Notes: generated by a model not told the origin, from the sequence alone. Numbered from the stretch's first letter, positions 34,699 to 43,281 are shown. The stretch: 64,000 nt of DNA from Agromyces sp. Leaf222 (GCF_001421565.1 NZ_LMKQ01000001.1:929651-993650), one strand, 5' to 3'. Made by a program: numbers and translations.

Positions 34699-35469
34699 CT
34701 ACTTCACCGAGGCGGCCGGCGCCGACTGCGCGGCCAGCCACTCCGCGAACGTGGTCGTCGACAGCTGCGCGTCGGCGCTCGTCGGCACGAGTTCGGTGCC
34801 CGTGAGCTTCGTGCCGAAGTACGGCGCCTCGGGGTCGCCGATCACGGTGCGCGAGTCGCCCCTCGCCGTCAGGCCGAGGCGCACGAACTCGTCCTGGCCG
34901 AGGCGCTCGGGCCCGCCGATCTCGAGGGTTGCGTTGAGCGGCTCGCCGGCGGCGATGCGGGCGACGGCGGCCGAGACATCCGCTGCCGCGATGGGCTGCA
35001 TGAGTCCGGTGCTGAGGCGGGCGGTGCCGTCGACGGTCGCCTCGTCGGCGATGCGGCCGGCGAACTCGAAGAACTGCGTCGCGCGCACGATCGAGTACGG
35101 CAGGCCGGACTCCTCGATCAGCTGCTCCTGCGCGACCTTCGCGCGCAGGTAGCCGCTGCTCGGCAGGAGCTCCGCGCCCACGATCGAGAGGGCGACGTGG
35201 TGCGTCACGCCGGCGGCGCGTTCGCCCTCGAGGAGGTTCGCGGTCGAGGTGGTGAAGAACGCGAGCACGTCGTCGTCGGCGAACGACGGCGAGTTCGACA
35301 CGTCGACGACGACGTTCGCGCCCTCGAGCACCTCGGCGAGGCCCTCGCCGGTGATGGTGTTCACGCCCGAGTTCGGCGATGCGGCGACGGCCTCGTGACC
35401 GTGCTCGACGAGGTGCTCGACGACCTTGGATCCGATGAGGCCGGTGCCTCCGATGACGACGATCTTCAT
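34699..35469 (-). CDS. NAD(P)-binding epimerase/NmrA-like protein, ECF41-associated copy 1
   Basis: The 256-residue paralogue of the next gene shares GGTGLIGSKVV, ITGEGLAEVLEG, HHVALSIVGAELL, RATQFFEF and PYFGTKL. It is the first gene after the promoter motif at 35525-35551 and is therefore the likely direct target of the SigJ-type factor encoded upstream. Tandem duplication within the regulon suggests related but distinct substrates. Confidence 0.87.
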   Translation of the reverse strand: MKIVVIGGTGLIGSKVVEHLVEHGHEAVAASPNSGVNTITGEGLAEVLEGANVVVDVSNSPSFADDDVLAFFTTSTANLLEGERAAGVTHHVALSIVGAELLPSSGYLRAKVAQEQLIEESGLPYSIVRATQFFEFAGRIADEATVDGTARLSTGLMQPIAAADVSAAVARIAAGEPLNATLEIGGPERLGQDEFVRLGLTARGDSRTVIGDPEAPYFGTKLTGTELVPTSADAQLSTTTFAEWLAAQSAPAASVK

Positions 35470-35524
35470 GACTTCAGTGCCTTCCGTCGTGGCCGCGGTG
35501 GTTCCGCTGCCGTCATGAAGCTCT

Positions 35525-35551
35525 GACCGGGCATGCGTCGCATCTGTGACG
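35525..35551 (-). promoter_or_regulatory. ECF41-type promoter for the tandem epimerase-like genes
   Basis: Read on the minus strand this is CGTCACA, 16 bases, GGTC, ending 55 bases before the ATG at 35469. The same pattern stands before the sigma gene and two hydrolase genes. The consensus I recall for ECF41 is TGTCACA with CGTC. Confidence 0.68.
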
Positions 35552-35568
35552 GATGTCGCGAAACGCGT

Positions 35569-35931
35569 TCAGTCGATCGCCGGCCGTCGGCGGTTCCACG
35601 GAGCGAGCTTCCTGGGCGCGGTCGAGACCCACAGCGTCTCGATCGCCTCGGAGCCGTCGATGGCGAGCACGCCGACCACCTCGTCGTCGGGTCGGCGCAG
35701 TGCGAGGCCGGGGCGCCCGTTGACGTGCGCGGGGAGGATCGTGGCATCCGGATGCCTCGACAACCGCTCGTGCAGGGTGCGCACGACGCATGCCCGCCCG
35801 TACGCCTCGCCGCCGGTCTCGTCGCCGGAGTCGACGACGAGGCGCACGTCACGGGTCAGCACGCTCGCCAGGGCGACCTCGTTCCACGGGTGCAGGGCGG
35901 CGAGGAGGCGAGCGGCGAGATCATGCTGCAC
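35569..35931 (-). CDS. Free-standing SnoaL-like domain protein coupled to sigJ
   Basis: The 120-residue protein resembles the NTF2/SnoaL-like C-terminal domain that ECF41 sigma factors carry, including HVNGRPGLALRR, VVGVLAIDG and LWVSTAP; it has no sigma domains. The GTG start overlaps the end of the sigma gene by 11 bases. It may be a duplicate of the regulatory domain that modulates the sigma factor, or a separate enzyme. It has no good ribosome site of its own, so translational coupling is likely. Confidence 0.72.
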   Translation of the reverse strand: MQHDLAARLLAALHPWNEVALASVLTRDVRLVVDSGDETGGEAYGRACVVRTLHERLSRHPDATILPAHVNGRPGLALRRPDDEVVGVLAIDGSEAIETLWVSTAPRKLAPWNRRRPAID

Positions 35932-36799
35932 GGGAGGCCACGGCCCCGAGCTTCTCGGGGTTCATCATCCAGAGCAGCTGGTCGATGCCGTGCGCGCCGG
36001 CGACCACGGTGAGCACGGCGAACGTCGTGCCCTCCTTCGAGAGCATCACCGACGGCTGGCCGTTCGTCTCGGCCTCGGTGATCTCCACGCCCTCCCAGAA
36101 GTGGGTGCGGAAGGCGCGAACGAACTTCGCGACCCGCAGGCGCCCCACCACCGGGAACTTCGAGGCGCGCACGCGGCCGCCGCCGTCGGAGTACGAGACC
36201 ACGTCCTCGGCGAAGAGCCGCTCGAGCTCGACCAGGTCGCCGGTCTTCGCGGCGCTCAGGAACGCGGTCAGCAGCCGTCGCTGCTCGTGCCGGCTCACCT
36301 CGCGACGGGTCTCGCCGGCGAGGTGCTTGCGGGCGCGGCTGACCAGCTGCCTGGCCGCGGGCTCCGAGACCTGCACGATCTCGCAGATCTGGTCGTAGGG
36401 GTAGGCGAACGCCTCGCGCAGCACGTAGGCGGCCCGCTCGGTGGGGGTGAGCTTCTCGAGCATCACGAGCACGGCGAAGCCCAGGGCCTCGGCCCGTTCG
36501 GCGCCGAGCGTGGGGTCGGCGCTCGTGTCGACGGGCTCGGGCAGCCACGGGCCGATGTACGTCTCGCGGCGGGCGTGCGCCGACTGCAGCGCGTTGATCG
36601 CGAGCCGGGTCGTCGTCGTGGCGAGGAACGCGGGCGGATTCTCGACGACCGTGCGGTCGGTGCCCTGCCAGCGCAGCCAGGCGTCCTGCACGATGTCCTC
36701 GGCCTCGCCGGCGCTGCCGAGCATGCGGTAGGCGATGCCGAAGAGCCTCCCGCGCACGGCTTCGAATGCGGCGAGTGCGTCGTCGAGGTTCTCGTCCAT
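35921..36799 (-). CDS. sigJ: ECF41-type (SigJ-like) sigma factor
   Basis: This 292-residue sigma factor has region 2 (FGIAYRMLGSAGEAEDIVQDAWLRW) and region 4 (PTERAAYVLREAFAYPYDQI), then a C-terminal SnoaL-like domain with the group's DGGGR (about residue 206) and NPEKL motifs. This fused domain is thought to replace an anti-sigma factor. A CGTCACA-N16-GGTC promoter 53 bases upstream suggests self-activation. Neighbours (two epimerase-like proteins, two hydrolases, an acetyltransferase) carry the same promoter pattern. Confidence 0.92.
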   Translation of the reverse strand: MDENLDDALAAFEAVRGRLFGIAYRMLGSAGEAEDIVQDAWLRWQGTDRTVVENPPAFLATTTTRLAINALQSAHARRETYIGPWLPEPVDTSADPTLGAERAEALGFAVLVMLEKLTPTERAAYVLREAFAYPYDQICEIVQVSEPAARQLVSRARKHLAGETRREVSRHEQRRLLTAFLSAAKTGDLVELERLFAEDVVSYSDGGGRVRASKFPVVGRLRVAKFVRAFRTHFWEGVEITEAETNGQPSVMLSKEGTTFAVLTVVAGAHGIDQLLWMMNPEKLGAVASRAA

Positions 36800-36851
36800 G
36801 TCGTGTCCCGTCGGTCGGCGGAGGGACCGCAGCCGTCCCCTCTGCAGCTAC

Positions 36852-36878
36852 GACCGCGCAGCAGCCCGCGCTGTGACG
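36852..36878 (-). promoter_or_regulatory. ECF41-type promoter of the sigma gene
   Basis: On the minus strand: CGTCACA (36878-36872), 16 bases, GGTC (36855-36852). It points to autoregulation. Confidence 0.68.
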
Positions 36879-36968
36879 ACATCCGCCAAGAAATCTTCGA
36901 ACGCTCGCATGCTATTCCGGATGCCGCGGCCCGGCGAGCGTTCTCCGGCTCGGGTCGCGTCGGGCGAG

Positions 36969-37020
36969 CGGATGCCGCGGGCGGGCGAGGTGCAATGGCC
37001 CCGCCTGTCTGCGGCATCCG
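36969..37020 (-). terminator. Hairpin after the hydrolase gene
   Basis: CGGATGCCGC (36969-36978) and GCGGCATCCG (37011-37020) with inner GGCGGG/CCCGCC pairs lie between the end of the minus-strand hydrolase gene and the sigma promoter. Confidence 0.55.
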
Positions 37021-37044
37021 TTCGACGCCGACGGCGACCGCGGA

Positions 37045-37782
37045 CTACGCGGCCGCGCGCTGCCCCACCACGTGGGCGACGGCCTCGAGGATCGCGGCGG
37101 CGACCGCCTGGGGCTGCGACACGCTCACGGCATGCGAGGCTCCGGCGATCTCGTTCGTTCCGAGCGAGGAGGCCCGCTCGGCGCCGGCGCGGTGCACGGC
37201 GGCGGGGATGTTGCGGTCCTCGGCGCCGAAGACGTGCCACGAGGGGCGGTCGGTCCATCCGGGGGCCTGCGCCTGCACGGGGTCCTTCAGGGCGGCCTCG
37301 GTCACGGGGCGCTGGGTCGCACCCATGAGCCCGGCGACCTGCACGGGCACGTCGGCGGCGAACTGCTCGCGGAAGCGGTCCCGGCGGATCACGAGTTCGA
37401 CGCCGCCCGTCGAGACGGGGTGCGCGTCGAGCGCCTCGCCCAGGGTGGATCCGGGGGCGCTCGCCGAGAGGGAGAACGCGCTGTCGCCCGGCTCGGGCAC
37501 GAACGCGGCGGCGTAGACGAGTGCGGCGACCTGGTCGTTGCCGGCGGAGGCCTCGCTGATCACGAGTCCGCCGTAGGAGTGGCCGACGAGCACGACGGGC
37601 CCCTCGATCGAGGCGATGACGTCGCGCACGTACGCCGCGTCGCCGGCCAGGGTGCGCAGCGGGTTGGCGACGGCGACCGAGGTGACGCCCTCGGCGTAGA
37701 GGCGTTCGATGACGCCGTTCCAGCTTGCGGATTCGGCGAACGCTCCGTGCACGAGCACGACGGTCGGCTTCTGTTCTGACAT
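37045..37782 (-). CDS. Alpha/beta-hydrolase (esterase-like), ECF41 regulon candidate
   Basis: This 245-residue protein has the oxyanion region VLVHGAFAESASW, the nucleophile S69 in VGHSYGG and a likely catalytic histidine in AGASHAVS. It belongs to the small actinobacterial hydrolases often called EstA/SigJ-associated. A TGTCACA-N16-GGTC promoter lies 55 bases upstream, so it is probably controlled by the neighbouring ECF41 sigma factor. The substrate is unknown. Confidence 0.87.
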   Translation of the reverse strand: MSEQKPTVVLVHGAFAESASWNGVIERLYAEGVTSVAVANPLRTLAGDAAYVRDVIASIEGPVVLVGHSYGGLVISEASAGNDQVAALVYAAAFVPEPGDSAFSLSASAPGSTLGEALDAHPVSTGGVELVIRRDRFREQFAADVPVQVAGLMGATQRPVTEAALKDPVQAQAPGWTDRPSWHVFGAEDRNIPAAVHRAGAERASSLGTNEIAGASHAVSVSQPQAVAAAILEAVAHVVGQRAAA

Positions 37783-37836
37783 GGCGGTTCCCTTCTCGGA
37801 TCGACGTCCGCGGAGTGCGGGGTCGATGTCAGCTCA

Positions 37837-37863
37837 GACCGTGCGGAGCAGCGACCTGTGACA
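37837..37863 (-). promoter_or_regulatory. ECF41-type promoter, leftward hydrolase
   Basis: On the minus strand: TGTCACA (37863-37857), 16 bases, GGTC (37840-37837). The -35 element is an exact match to the recalled consensus. Confidence 0.72.
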
Positions 37864-37883
37864 CGAGGTGCACGCCGACCGCT

Positions 37884-37910
37884 CGTCACATCCGGGCACC
37901 CGGCCCGGTC
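37884..37910 (+). promoter_or_regulatory. ECF41-type promoter, rightward hydrolase
   Basis: CGTCACA (37884-37890), 16 bases, GGTC (37907-37910), ending 48 bases before the ATG. It is back-to-back with the leftward promoter. Confidence 0.7.
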
Positions 37911-37958
37911 GGAGGTCGTGACGGGTTCGCAACGCACCCGATCCGAGAGGAGCACACC

Positions 37959-38927
37959 ATGAACGCGATTCCGCGGCTGCAGCCGCTCCGCCACGTCGAG
38001 ACGAGCCGCCTCGACGTCGCCTACTTCGAGGCCGGGCCGCAGGACGGCCCGCCCGTCGTGCTGCTGCACGGGTTCCCGTACGACATCCACAGCTACGTCG
38101 ACGTGGCGCCGATGCTGGCCGACTCGGGCTTCCGGGTGATCGTGCCCTTCCTGCGCGGCCACGGCGAGACGCGATTCCTGCGTTTGTCGGAGCCTCGCAC
38201 CGGGCAGCAGGCGGCCCTCGGACAGGACGTGATCGAGCTCCTCGACGCGCTCGGCATCCCGAAGGCGATCCTCGCCGGGTACGACTGGGGCGGACGCGCC
38301 GCCTGCGTCGTCGCCGCACTCGAGCCCGAGCGGGTCACCGCGCTGGTCGCCGTCAACGGCTACCTCGTGCAGGACATCCGCGCGTCGATGCGGCCCCTCC
38401 CGCCCGAGCTCGAGGCCGGCTTCTGGTACTTCTTCTACTTCCTCACCGAACGTGGCCGGCTCGGGCTGGCGCAGGACCCGCGCGGCATCGCCGAGGTCAT
38501 CTGGCGTCGCAACTCCCCGGACTGGCGTTATGACGAAGCGGAGCTCGACCGCGCCGCCGCCGCGTTCGACAACCCCGATTTCTTCGAGGTCGTCATCCAC
38601 TCCTACCGGCACCGTCTCGCCCACGTCGACGGGGCGCCGGAGTACGCACGACTCGAAGCGAGACTGGCGCAATTGCCGTCGATCGAGGTGCCCGCGGTCA
38701 CGCTCGACGGACTCGCCGACGGCAACTTTCCCGCCCGCGACGCCACGGCGGCCGGGGCTCGATTCGCCGGCCCGCACGAGCACCGGCGCGTTCCGCACGC
38801 CGGACACAACCTGCCCCAGGAGGCGCCGAGGGCCTTCGCCGACGCCGTGCGCCGGGCGGCGGAGCTCGCGGGCGGGCAGACGGCGCACTGGCCGGATGTC
38901 ACAGCCGCGGCATCCGCTCGGTCCTGA
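37959..38927 (+). CDS. Alpha/beta-hydrolase of the epoxide-hydrolase/dehalogenase type
   Basis: This 322-residue protein has HGFP in the oxyanion region (37-40), an Asp nucleophile D109 in GYDWGGRAA and the catalytic histidine in PHAGHNLPQE. An Asp nucleophile indicates epoxide hydrolase or haloalkane-dehalogenase chemistry rather than esterase. The ribosome site GAGAGGAG precedes the start. It is transcribed from an ECF41-type promoter divergent from the other hydrolase. Confidence 0.87.
   Translation: MNAIPRLQPLRHVETSRLDVAYFEAGPQDGPPVVLLHGFPYDIHSYVDVAPMLADSGFRVIVPFLRGHGETRFLRLSEPRTGQQAALGQDVIELLDALGIPKAILAGYDWGGRAACVVAALEPERVTALVAVNGYLVQDIRASMRPLPPELEAGFWYFFYFLTERGRLGLAQDPRGIAEVIWRRNSPDWRYDEAELDRAAAAFDNPDFFEVVIHSYRHRLAHVDGAPEYARLEARLAQLPSIEVPAVTLDGLADGNFPARDATAAGARFAGPHEHRRVPHAGHNLPQEAPRAFADAVRRAAELAGGQTAHWPDVTAAASARS
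38897..38923 (+). promoter_or_regulatory. Possible ECF41-type promoter inside the end of the hydrolase gene
   Basis: TGTCACA (38897-38903), 16 bases, GGTC (38920-38923), overlapping the last codons. It is about 143 bases before the acetyltransferase ATG, longer than the other sites. The match may be partly due to the common GCGGCATCC word in the spacer. Confidence 0.45.
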
Positions 38928-39066
38928 CTGTTGACAGGTCCGGTCGAGCCGTGAGAGAAGAGCGGGAGTACCGGGTTTCAGGCGGCCCCTCCCCGGGTTG
39001 CGCCAAGCAGACCACGGCTGGTCCCACCCGCCACCGAACCTGGCACACGATCGAAGGAGACGCGCC

Positions 39067-39516
39067 ATGAGCACACCAGACGGGTTCACGCCCATCGAGT
39101 ACCCGGATGCCGCGGGCTACCCCGACGGGGCGGGGTTCCTCGACGAGGGCACCTCGGCGCTCGTCGACGAGGTGACGGCTGCCGAGGTGCGGGAGGTCGA
39201 CCGGCCGTCGGCCGACGCCGACGCGGAGATCGAGGTGCACCGCCTCGCCGAGGGACGGTACGCGGCCACGATCGGCGACGACGAGGTGGCCAGCGTGCGC
39301 TTCGCCGAGACCGACGACGAGATCGACGTGCTCGCCACGACCGTCGCGCCCGCGTTCCGCGGGCGCGGCATCGCGGCCGACCTCATCGCCGACGTGCTCG
39401 ACGACGTGCGCGAGCGCGGCAAGCACCTCGTCGTGCATTGCGAGGTCGTCGCCGCGTTCCTGCGGAACAACGCGCAGTACGCGGACCTGCTCGAGCCGCG
39501 GCGTCCGGAGGCCTGA
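39067..39516 (+). CDS. GNAT-family N-acetyltransferase (YjdJ-like)
   Basis: The 149-residue protein has an acidic N-terminal stretch of about 50 residues and a short GNAT domain of the YjdJ type: VASVRFAETDDEIDVLATTV, then APAFRGRGIAADLIADVLDD (acetyl-CoA loop) and HLVVHCEVVAAFLRNN. These minimal GNAT proteins accept unknown substrates. It may belong to the local ECF41 regulon, through the promoter-like site at 38897. Confidence 0.84.
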   Translation: MSTPDGFTPIEYPDAAGYPDGAGFLDEGTSALVDEVTAAEVREVDRPSADADAEIEVHRLAEGRYAATIGDDEVASVRFAETDDEIDVLATTVAPAFRGRGIAADLIADVLDDVRERGKHLVVHCEVVAAFLRNNAQYADLLEPRRPEA

Positions 39517-39635
39517 GCCTCTGGCCGTTCAGTCTTGCGAACGGCCACAGGAACTGCGGCTGGTGACATTCGTCCTGTCGAAGTCGGGACATCCGACTCT
39601 GCCGGGTCGCCGGCGGCGTTCGTAGCGTCGAGGGC

Positions 39636-40115
39636 ATGACTGACATGACCATGCAGAACGCTTCCTCGACGACGAGCACGGAACGCGCGGCTGATGGCGC
39701 TTCGACCCCGATGCGCCGCCGGATCGGCAGGATGGCGACGCTCGCGGCGGCGGTCGCGCTGCCGCTGCTGATCTGGGCGGGTGCGGTGCCGATCGGCGGG
39801 CTCGACCTGACGGTCGGCGAAGGCGCCGCCGCCCAGACCGTCGCGCCCGCCTCGATCGTCTTCGCGGTGCTCGTCACCGGGCTCACAGCGTGGGGCGTGC
39901 TCGCCCTGCTCGAACGGTTCTCGCGCCGCAGCGGTCGCATCTTCGCCCTCATCGGATGGCCGGTGCTCGCACTCTCACTGCTCGGCCCGGTGTTCACCGG
40001 CGCGACCGGGGCCGCGCTCGTGGTGCTGTTCGCCATGCACGTGGCGACCGGAGCGACGCTGCTGATCGGCTTGCCGCGCGCCGCTCGGCAGGCACGGCGA
40101 CCCGCGGGCCGGTGA
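39636..40115 (+). CDS. Small membrane protein with four hydrophobic segments
   Basis: This 159-residue protein has a Thr/Ser-rich cytosolic N-terminus, an Arg cluster (MRRRIGR) and four membrane segments. It looks like the DUF6069 group of actinobacterial membrane proteins, but this is from general resemblance. The start fits a leaderless transcript (TAGCGT, seven bases, ATG). It precedes a two-component system by 59 bases and could be its target or accessory. Confidence 0.72.
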   Translation: MTDMTMQNASSTTSTERAADGASTPMRRRIGRMATLAAAVALPLLIWAGAVPIGGLDLTVGEGAAAQTVAPASIVFAVLVTGLTAWGVLALLERFSRRSGRIFALIGWPVLALSLLGPVFTGATGAALVVLFAMHVATGATLLIGLPRAARQARRPAGR

Positions 40116-40174
40116 CGTAGATTGGCGATGGGACGAGCCTCCGAGCAGGCACCGATTTCCGAACGAGTGAGACG

Positions 40175-41332
40175 ATGACGACGATCGACGATCTTCAGGA
40201 CTCCGCACGGCGGGCGCCGGCCTGGCTCGCCTACCGACCGGGCCCGTGGCTCTCGCTCATCGCCGCACCGGTGCTGCTGCTGCCGCCGTTCGTCGCAGCG
40301 GTCGCGACCGGTGACTGGGCGAGGGTCGCTTACGTGCTGCTGCTCGGCGGCGTCTTCGGGATCGCGGTGTCGTTGCCGTTCGGCTCGCGCCGACGCCCCA
40401 CGGCCGCGACCGAGGCCGTGTTCGCCGGCCTGCTGCTGCTCTGCACCGGCTACCTCGTGCTCTGGCGCACCGAGCAGGCGCTGCTGTTCCCGCTCCTCGC
40501 CGTGGCCGCGTCACTCGCGATCCGCCGTCGCTGGGCCATGGCCATGGTCGGCTCGATCGCGGTCAGCGGTGCGATCGCCGTCGGAACGTCGACCGGATCG
40601 CTCGAAGCGGCCGTGCTCGTCGGGTTCGCAGCATTCGCGGGCGGAGCCGGCAACTTCCTCGTGCAGTACTACGTCGCCTTGGCGCGAGAACTCGACCGCA
40701 CGCGCGAGCGACTCGCCGTCGCAGCGGTCGCCGAGGAGCGCCTGCGCTTCTCTCGCGACCTGCACGACCTCCTCGGCCACTCCCTCTCGGTCATCGCCGT
40801 CAAGTCCGAGGCGGCGCGACGGCTCAGCCGACGGGATCCGGATGTCGCGGCCACCCATATCGCCGAGGTCGAGACGATCGCGCGCGAGGCGCTCGACGAG
40901 GTTCGGTCGGTGGTCGTGGGCTCACGGTCGATGAGTCTCGGCGAGGAGCTCTCGAATGCTCGTCGCGCGCTCGAGGACGCGGGCGTCGCAGTGTCCGTGA
41001 CCATGCCCGACCGGGCGCTTCCCGTCACCGTCGACGCGGTGCTGGGCTGGGTCGTGCGCGAGGGGGCGACGAACGTGCTGCGGCATTCGGCGGCCCGCCG
41101 CTGCGCTGTCGAGGTCGCCGTGTCGGCGGGGCTGGTGCGCATCGTGGTCGCCGACGACGGCCCGAGTCATCGTGAAGGCACGGTGGCGACGACCGCCGTC
41201 GACGACGGAAGCGGGCTCGTGGGACTGCGCGAACGAGTCGAGGCGGTCGGCGGGGCCATCGCGGTCAGCTCGGATCCATCGGAGTTCCGGCTCGCGGCGG
41301 ACATCCCGCTCCTAGGAGGGGCAGGTCGATGA
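40175..41332 (+). CDS. Sensor histidine kinase, DesK/NarL type
   Basis: This 385-residue kinase has about six membrane segments in its first 165 residues, a short coiled stretch, the HisKA_3 dimerisation domain with H197 in RDLHDLLGHSLS, and an ATPase domain with the G-box VADDGPS and GLVGLRERVEAVGG. It phosphorylates the response regulator encoded next, with which it overlaps by four bases. The membrane sensor has no extracytoplasmic domain, as in cell-envelope or lipid sensors. Confidence 0.92.
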   Translation: MTTIDDLQDSARRAPAWLAYRPGPWLSLIAAPVLLLPPFVAAVATGDWARVAYVLLLGGVFGIAVSLPFGSRRRPTAATEAVFAGLLLLCTGYLVLWRTEQALLFPLLAVAASLAIRRRWAMAMVGSIAVSGAIAVGTSTGSLEAAVLVGFAAFAGGAGNFLVQYYVALARELDRTRERLAVAAVAEERLRFSRDLHDLLGHSLSVIAVKSEAARRLSRRDPDVAATHIAEVETIAREALDEVRSVVVGSRSMSLGEELSNARRALEDAGVAVSVTMPDRALPVTVDAVLGWVVREGATNVLRHSAARRCAVEVAVSAGLVRIVVADDGPSHREGTVATTAVDDGSGLVGLRERVEAVGGAIAVSSDPSEFRLAADIPLLGGAGR

Positions 41333-41943
41333 GCGAGCCGACGACCATCCTCATCGCCGAGGACCAGCGCATGATGCGCTCCGCGCTCACCACCCTGCTC
41401 GACCTCGAGGACGATCTCGCGGTGATCGGCGGGGTGGAGCGTGGTGACGAGGTCGTGGCCGCCGCGCAGCGCCTTCGGCCCGACATCGTGCTCCTCGACA
41501 TCGAACTGCCCGGATGCAGCGGGCTCGACGTGATCGCGCCGCTGATCGAGGCTGTGCCCGGCTGCTCCGTCGTCGTCGTGACGACCTTCGGCCGCCCGGG
41601 ATACCTCGGTCGTGCACTCGCCGCGGGCGCGCGCGGATTCCTCGTGAAGGACGACCCGGTCGAGCGACTGGCCGCCGCGATCCGGCGGGTTCGATCGGGT
41701 GAACGAGTCGTCGATCCGAAGCTCGCGGCCGAGGCGCTCGGCGACCGTGGCTCGCCGCTCACCGAGCGGGAGGCCGAGGTGCTGCGCGCCTCCGCGGCGG
41801 GGGCGACCGTCATCGACATCGCCGTGCAGCTCTCGCTGTCGCCGAGCACGGTGCGCAACTACCTCTCAGGTGCGATCGGCAAGCTCGGTGCGCGCAACCG
41901 TCTGGAAGCGTTCACGATTGCTCGAGAGCGAGGCTGGCTCTGA
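41329..41943 (+). CDS. Response regulator, NarL/LuxR type
   Basis: This 204-residue regulator has the phosphoacceptor D57 in LLDIELPG, T/K switch residues (VTTF and LVKDD) and a C-terminal LuxR-type HTH (LTEREAEVLRASAAGATVID). It overlaps the kinase gene and is its partner. Target genes cannot be read directly; the membrane-protein gene upstream is one candidate. Confidence 0.92.
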   Translation: MSEPTTILIAEDQRMMRSALTTLLDLEDDLAVIGGVERGDEVVAAAQRLRPDIVLLDIELPGCSGLDVIAPLIEAVPGCSVVVVTTFGRPGYLGRALAAGARGFLVKDDPVERLAAAIRRVRSGERVVDPKLAAEALGDRGSPLTEREAEVLRASAAGATVIDIAVQLSLSPSTVRNYLSGAIGKLGARNRLEAFTIARERGWL

Positions 41944-41973
41944 GCGCTCGCGCGGATCCGCATGCTCGGCCCC

Positions 41974-42477
41974 CTACTGCAGCGGGGTGACGTCGACGTC
42001 GACGTTGCCGAACGTGAACGGGATCGTGAAGGGATCGACGCCGTTCCACGCGTCGATCGGGATCGCGAAGAACGAGACCATCGTCAGCACGGTCCAGACG
42101 AGCGTGACGGCGATGATCAGGATCGCCGCACGGTCGAGGAGTCGCAGAGCCGCAGTGACCGACTCGGCGCGGCGCAGCACGAGCGTGAGGGCGATGAGCA
42201 CGATCACCCCGATCGCCGTGTAGACGATCGGGCTCGGTCGCAGCGTCAGCGTCACGCACAGCTGCTGCGCGTCGGTCGGGGCGCCGTTCGCGTCGATGAA
42301 CCCGCCGTCGCCGGTGACGCCGCCGGGGCAGCCGCCCTTGCTCGCCGTGCTGAGGATCGAGTAGACGAGCGCGGTCGCGCCGGCCGAGTACAGCAGGCCT
42401 CGAATGCGCCGGATGATCGGCGCCCCCGGCAGCGTCGAGAGCGCTTCGGCTGGTGGGCGGGCGAGCGTTTCGGGCAT
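41974..42477 (-). CDS. Membrane protein with a cysteine-bearing outer loop
   Basis: The 167-residue protein has a first membrane segment (GLLYSAGATALVYSILST), an extracytoplasmic loop of about 40 residues with two cysteines (GGCPGGV and QLCVTL) that may pair, and two further membrane segments. I do not recognise the family. GGAG precedes the ATG. It converges on the response-regulator gene. Confidence 0.68.
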   Translation of the reverse strand: MPETLARPPAEALSTLPGAPIIRRIRGLLYSAGATALVYSILSTASKGGCPGGVTGDGGFIDANGAPTDAQQLCVTLTLRPSPIVYTAIGVIVLIALTLVLRRAESVTAALRLLDRAAILIIAVTLVWTVLTMVSFFAIPIDAWNGVDPFTIPFTFGNVDVDVTPLQ

Positions 42478-42605
42478 CGGGTCTCCGGTCTGCGTGCTGC
42501 GGGTCTCGTAGGGCTACCCGCATCGTGGCAGGCGATTCGGCGCCGGGCAAGGGCGCGCCACGCCACGCCGCGCCGCGCCTGGCCGCGCCGCGCGGGTCGT
42601 GTCGC

Positions 42606-43166
42606 CTACTCGCCGTCGTCGAGCAGTTCGAGCAGTCGGGTGCAGACGCGCCAGCTGCGCACAGTCATCTGCTTGAAGACGGGCATCGCCATGAGCTTCT
42701 GGATTCGGGTCTTCGTCGCCATCGCACGAACCCGCGAGAAGTAGAGCGCGTCGGGCCCAGGGGTGATCGCGTCGACGCCATCGCGCAGTTCGGGCATCTG
42801 GGCGAGCACCTCCCCGACCGTCAGCGGCGCCTTGACGAAGAAGACCTCGCTTCGCAGCGTGTCGGAGCCGTGGTCGGGCGGTGCGCCATCGATCGTGGCG
42901 GCGAACTCGTCGCGCGAGCGCACGAGCGTCGGGATCTCGAACCCGAACCGCTGCCGCAGGGCTTCCTCGATCGTCGCCTCGAGGCGTTCGTCGGCCGTGC
43001 GCTTCGGCACGCTCGCGGTGAAGATCACGTTGCCGCTCTGCTGGTGGGTGCGCACGTCGCCGAACCCGGCGACCTCGAAGCACGCGACGAGATCGGCCAT
43101 GGCGACGGGATTGCGCCCGCCGACGTTGATGCCGCGCAGCAGCGCGACGTACGTGTCCGATGCCAT
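42606..43166 (-). CDS. DUF1697-family protein
   Basis: This 186-residue protein has the DUF1697 opening YVALLRGINVGGRNPVAMADL and the QSGNVIF motif; such proteins are common in actinobacteria and have no known function. The ATG at 43166 matches the family start, and 25 additional in-frame codons upstream were rejected. The 128-base gap to the next gene is low-complexity GC-rich DNA (repeats of CGCC and CGCG). Confidence 0.85.
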   Translation of the reverse strand: MASDTYVALLRGINVGGRNPVAMADLVACFEVAGFGDVRTHQQSGNVIFTASVPKRTADERLEATIEEALRQRFGFEIPTLVRSRDEFAATIDGAPPDHGSDTLRSEVFFVKAPLTVGEVLAQMPELRDGVDAITPGPDALYFSRVRAMATKTRIQKLMAMPVFKQMTVRSWRVCTRLLELLDDGE

Positions 43167-43216
43167 GGCGGCGAGCCTGCCACGTTCGGGCGGTGCCCGC
43201 AGCATCGAGGGCGCCG

Positions 43217-43247
43217 GGCGCGTCAACCCGTGGCGCGTCAACCCCGT
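43217..43247. repeat. Two tandem copies of a 15/16-bp unit
   Basis: GGCGCGTCAACCCGT is followed directly by a copy with one extra C. It lies in the divergent gap between the DUF1697 and hydrolase genes. It could be a regulatory direct repeat or a replication slip. Confidence 0.6.
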
Positions 43248-43281
43248 GGCGCGGCATGCGGAGGGCGAGCATCATGGGCGC

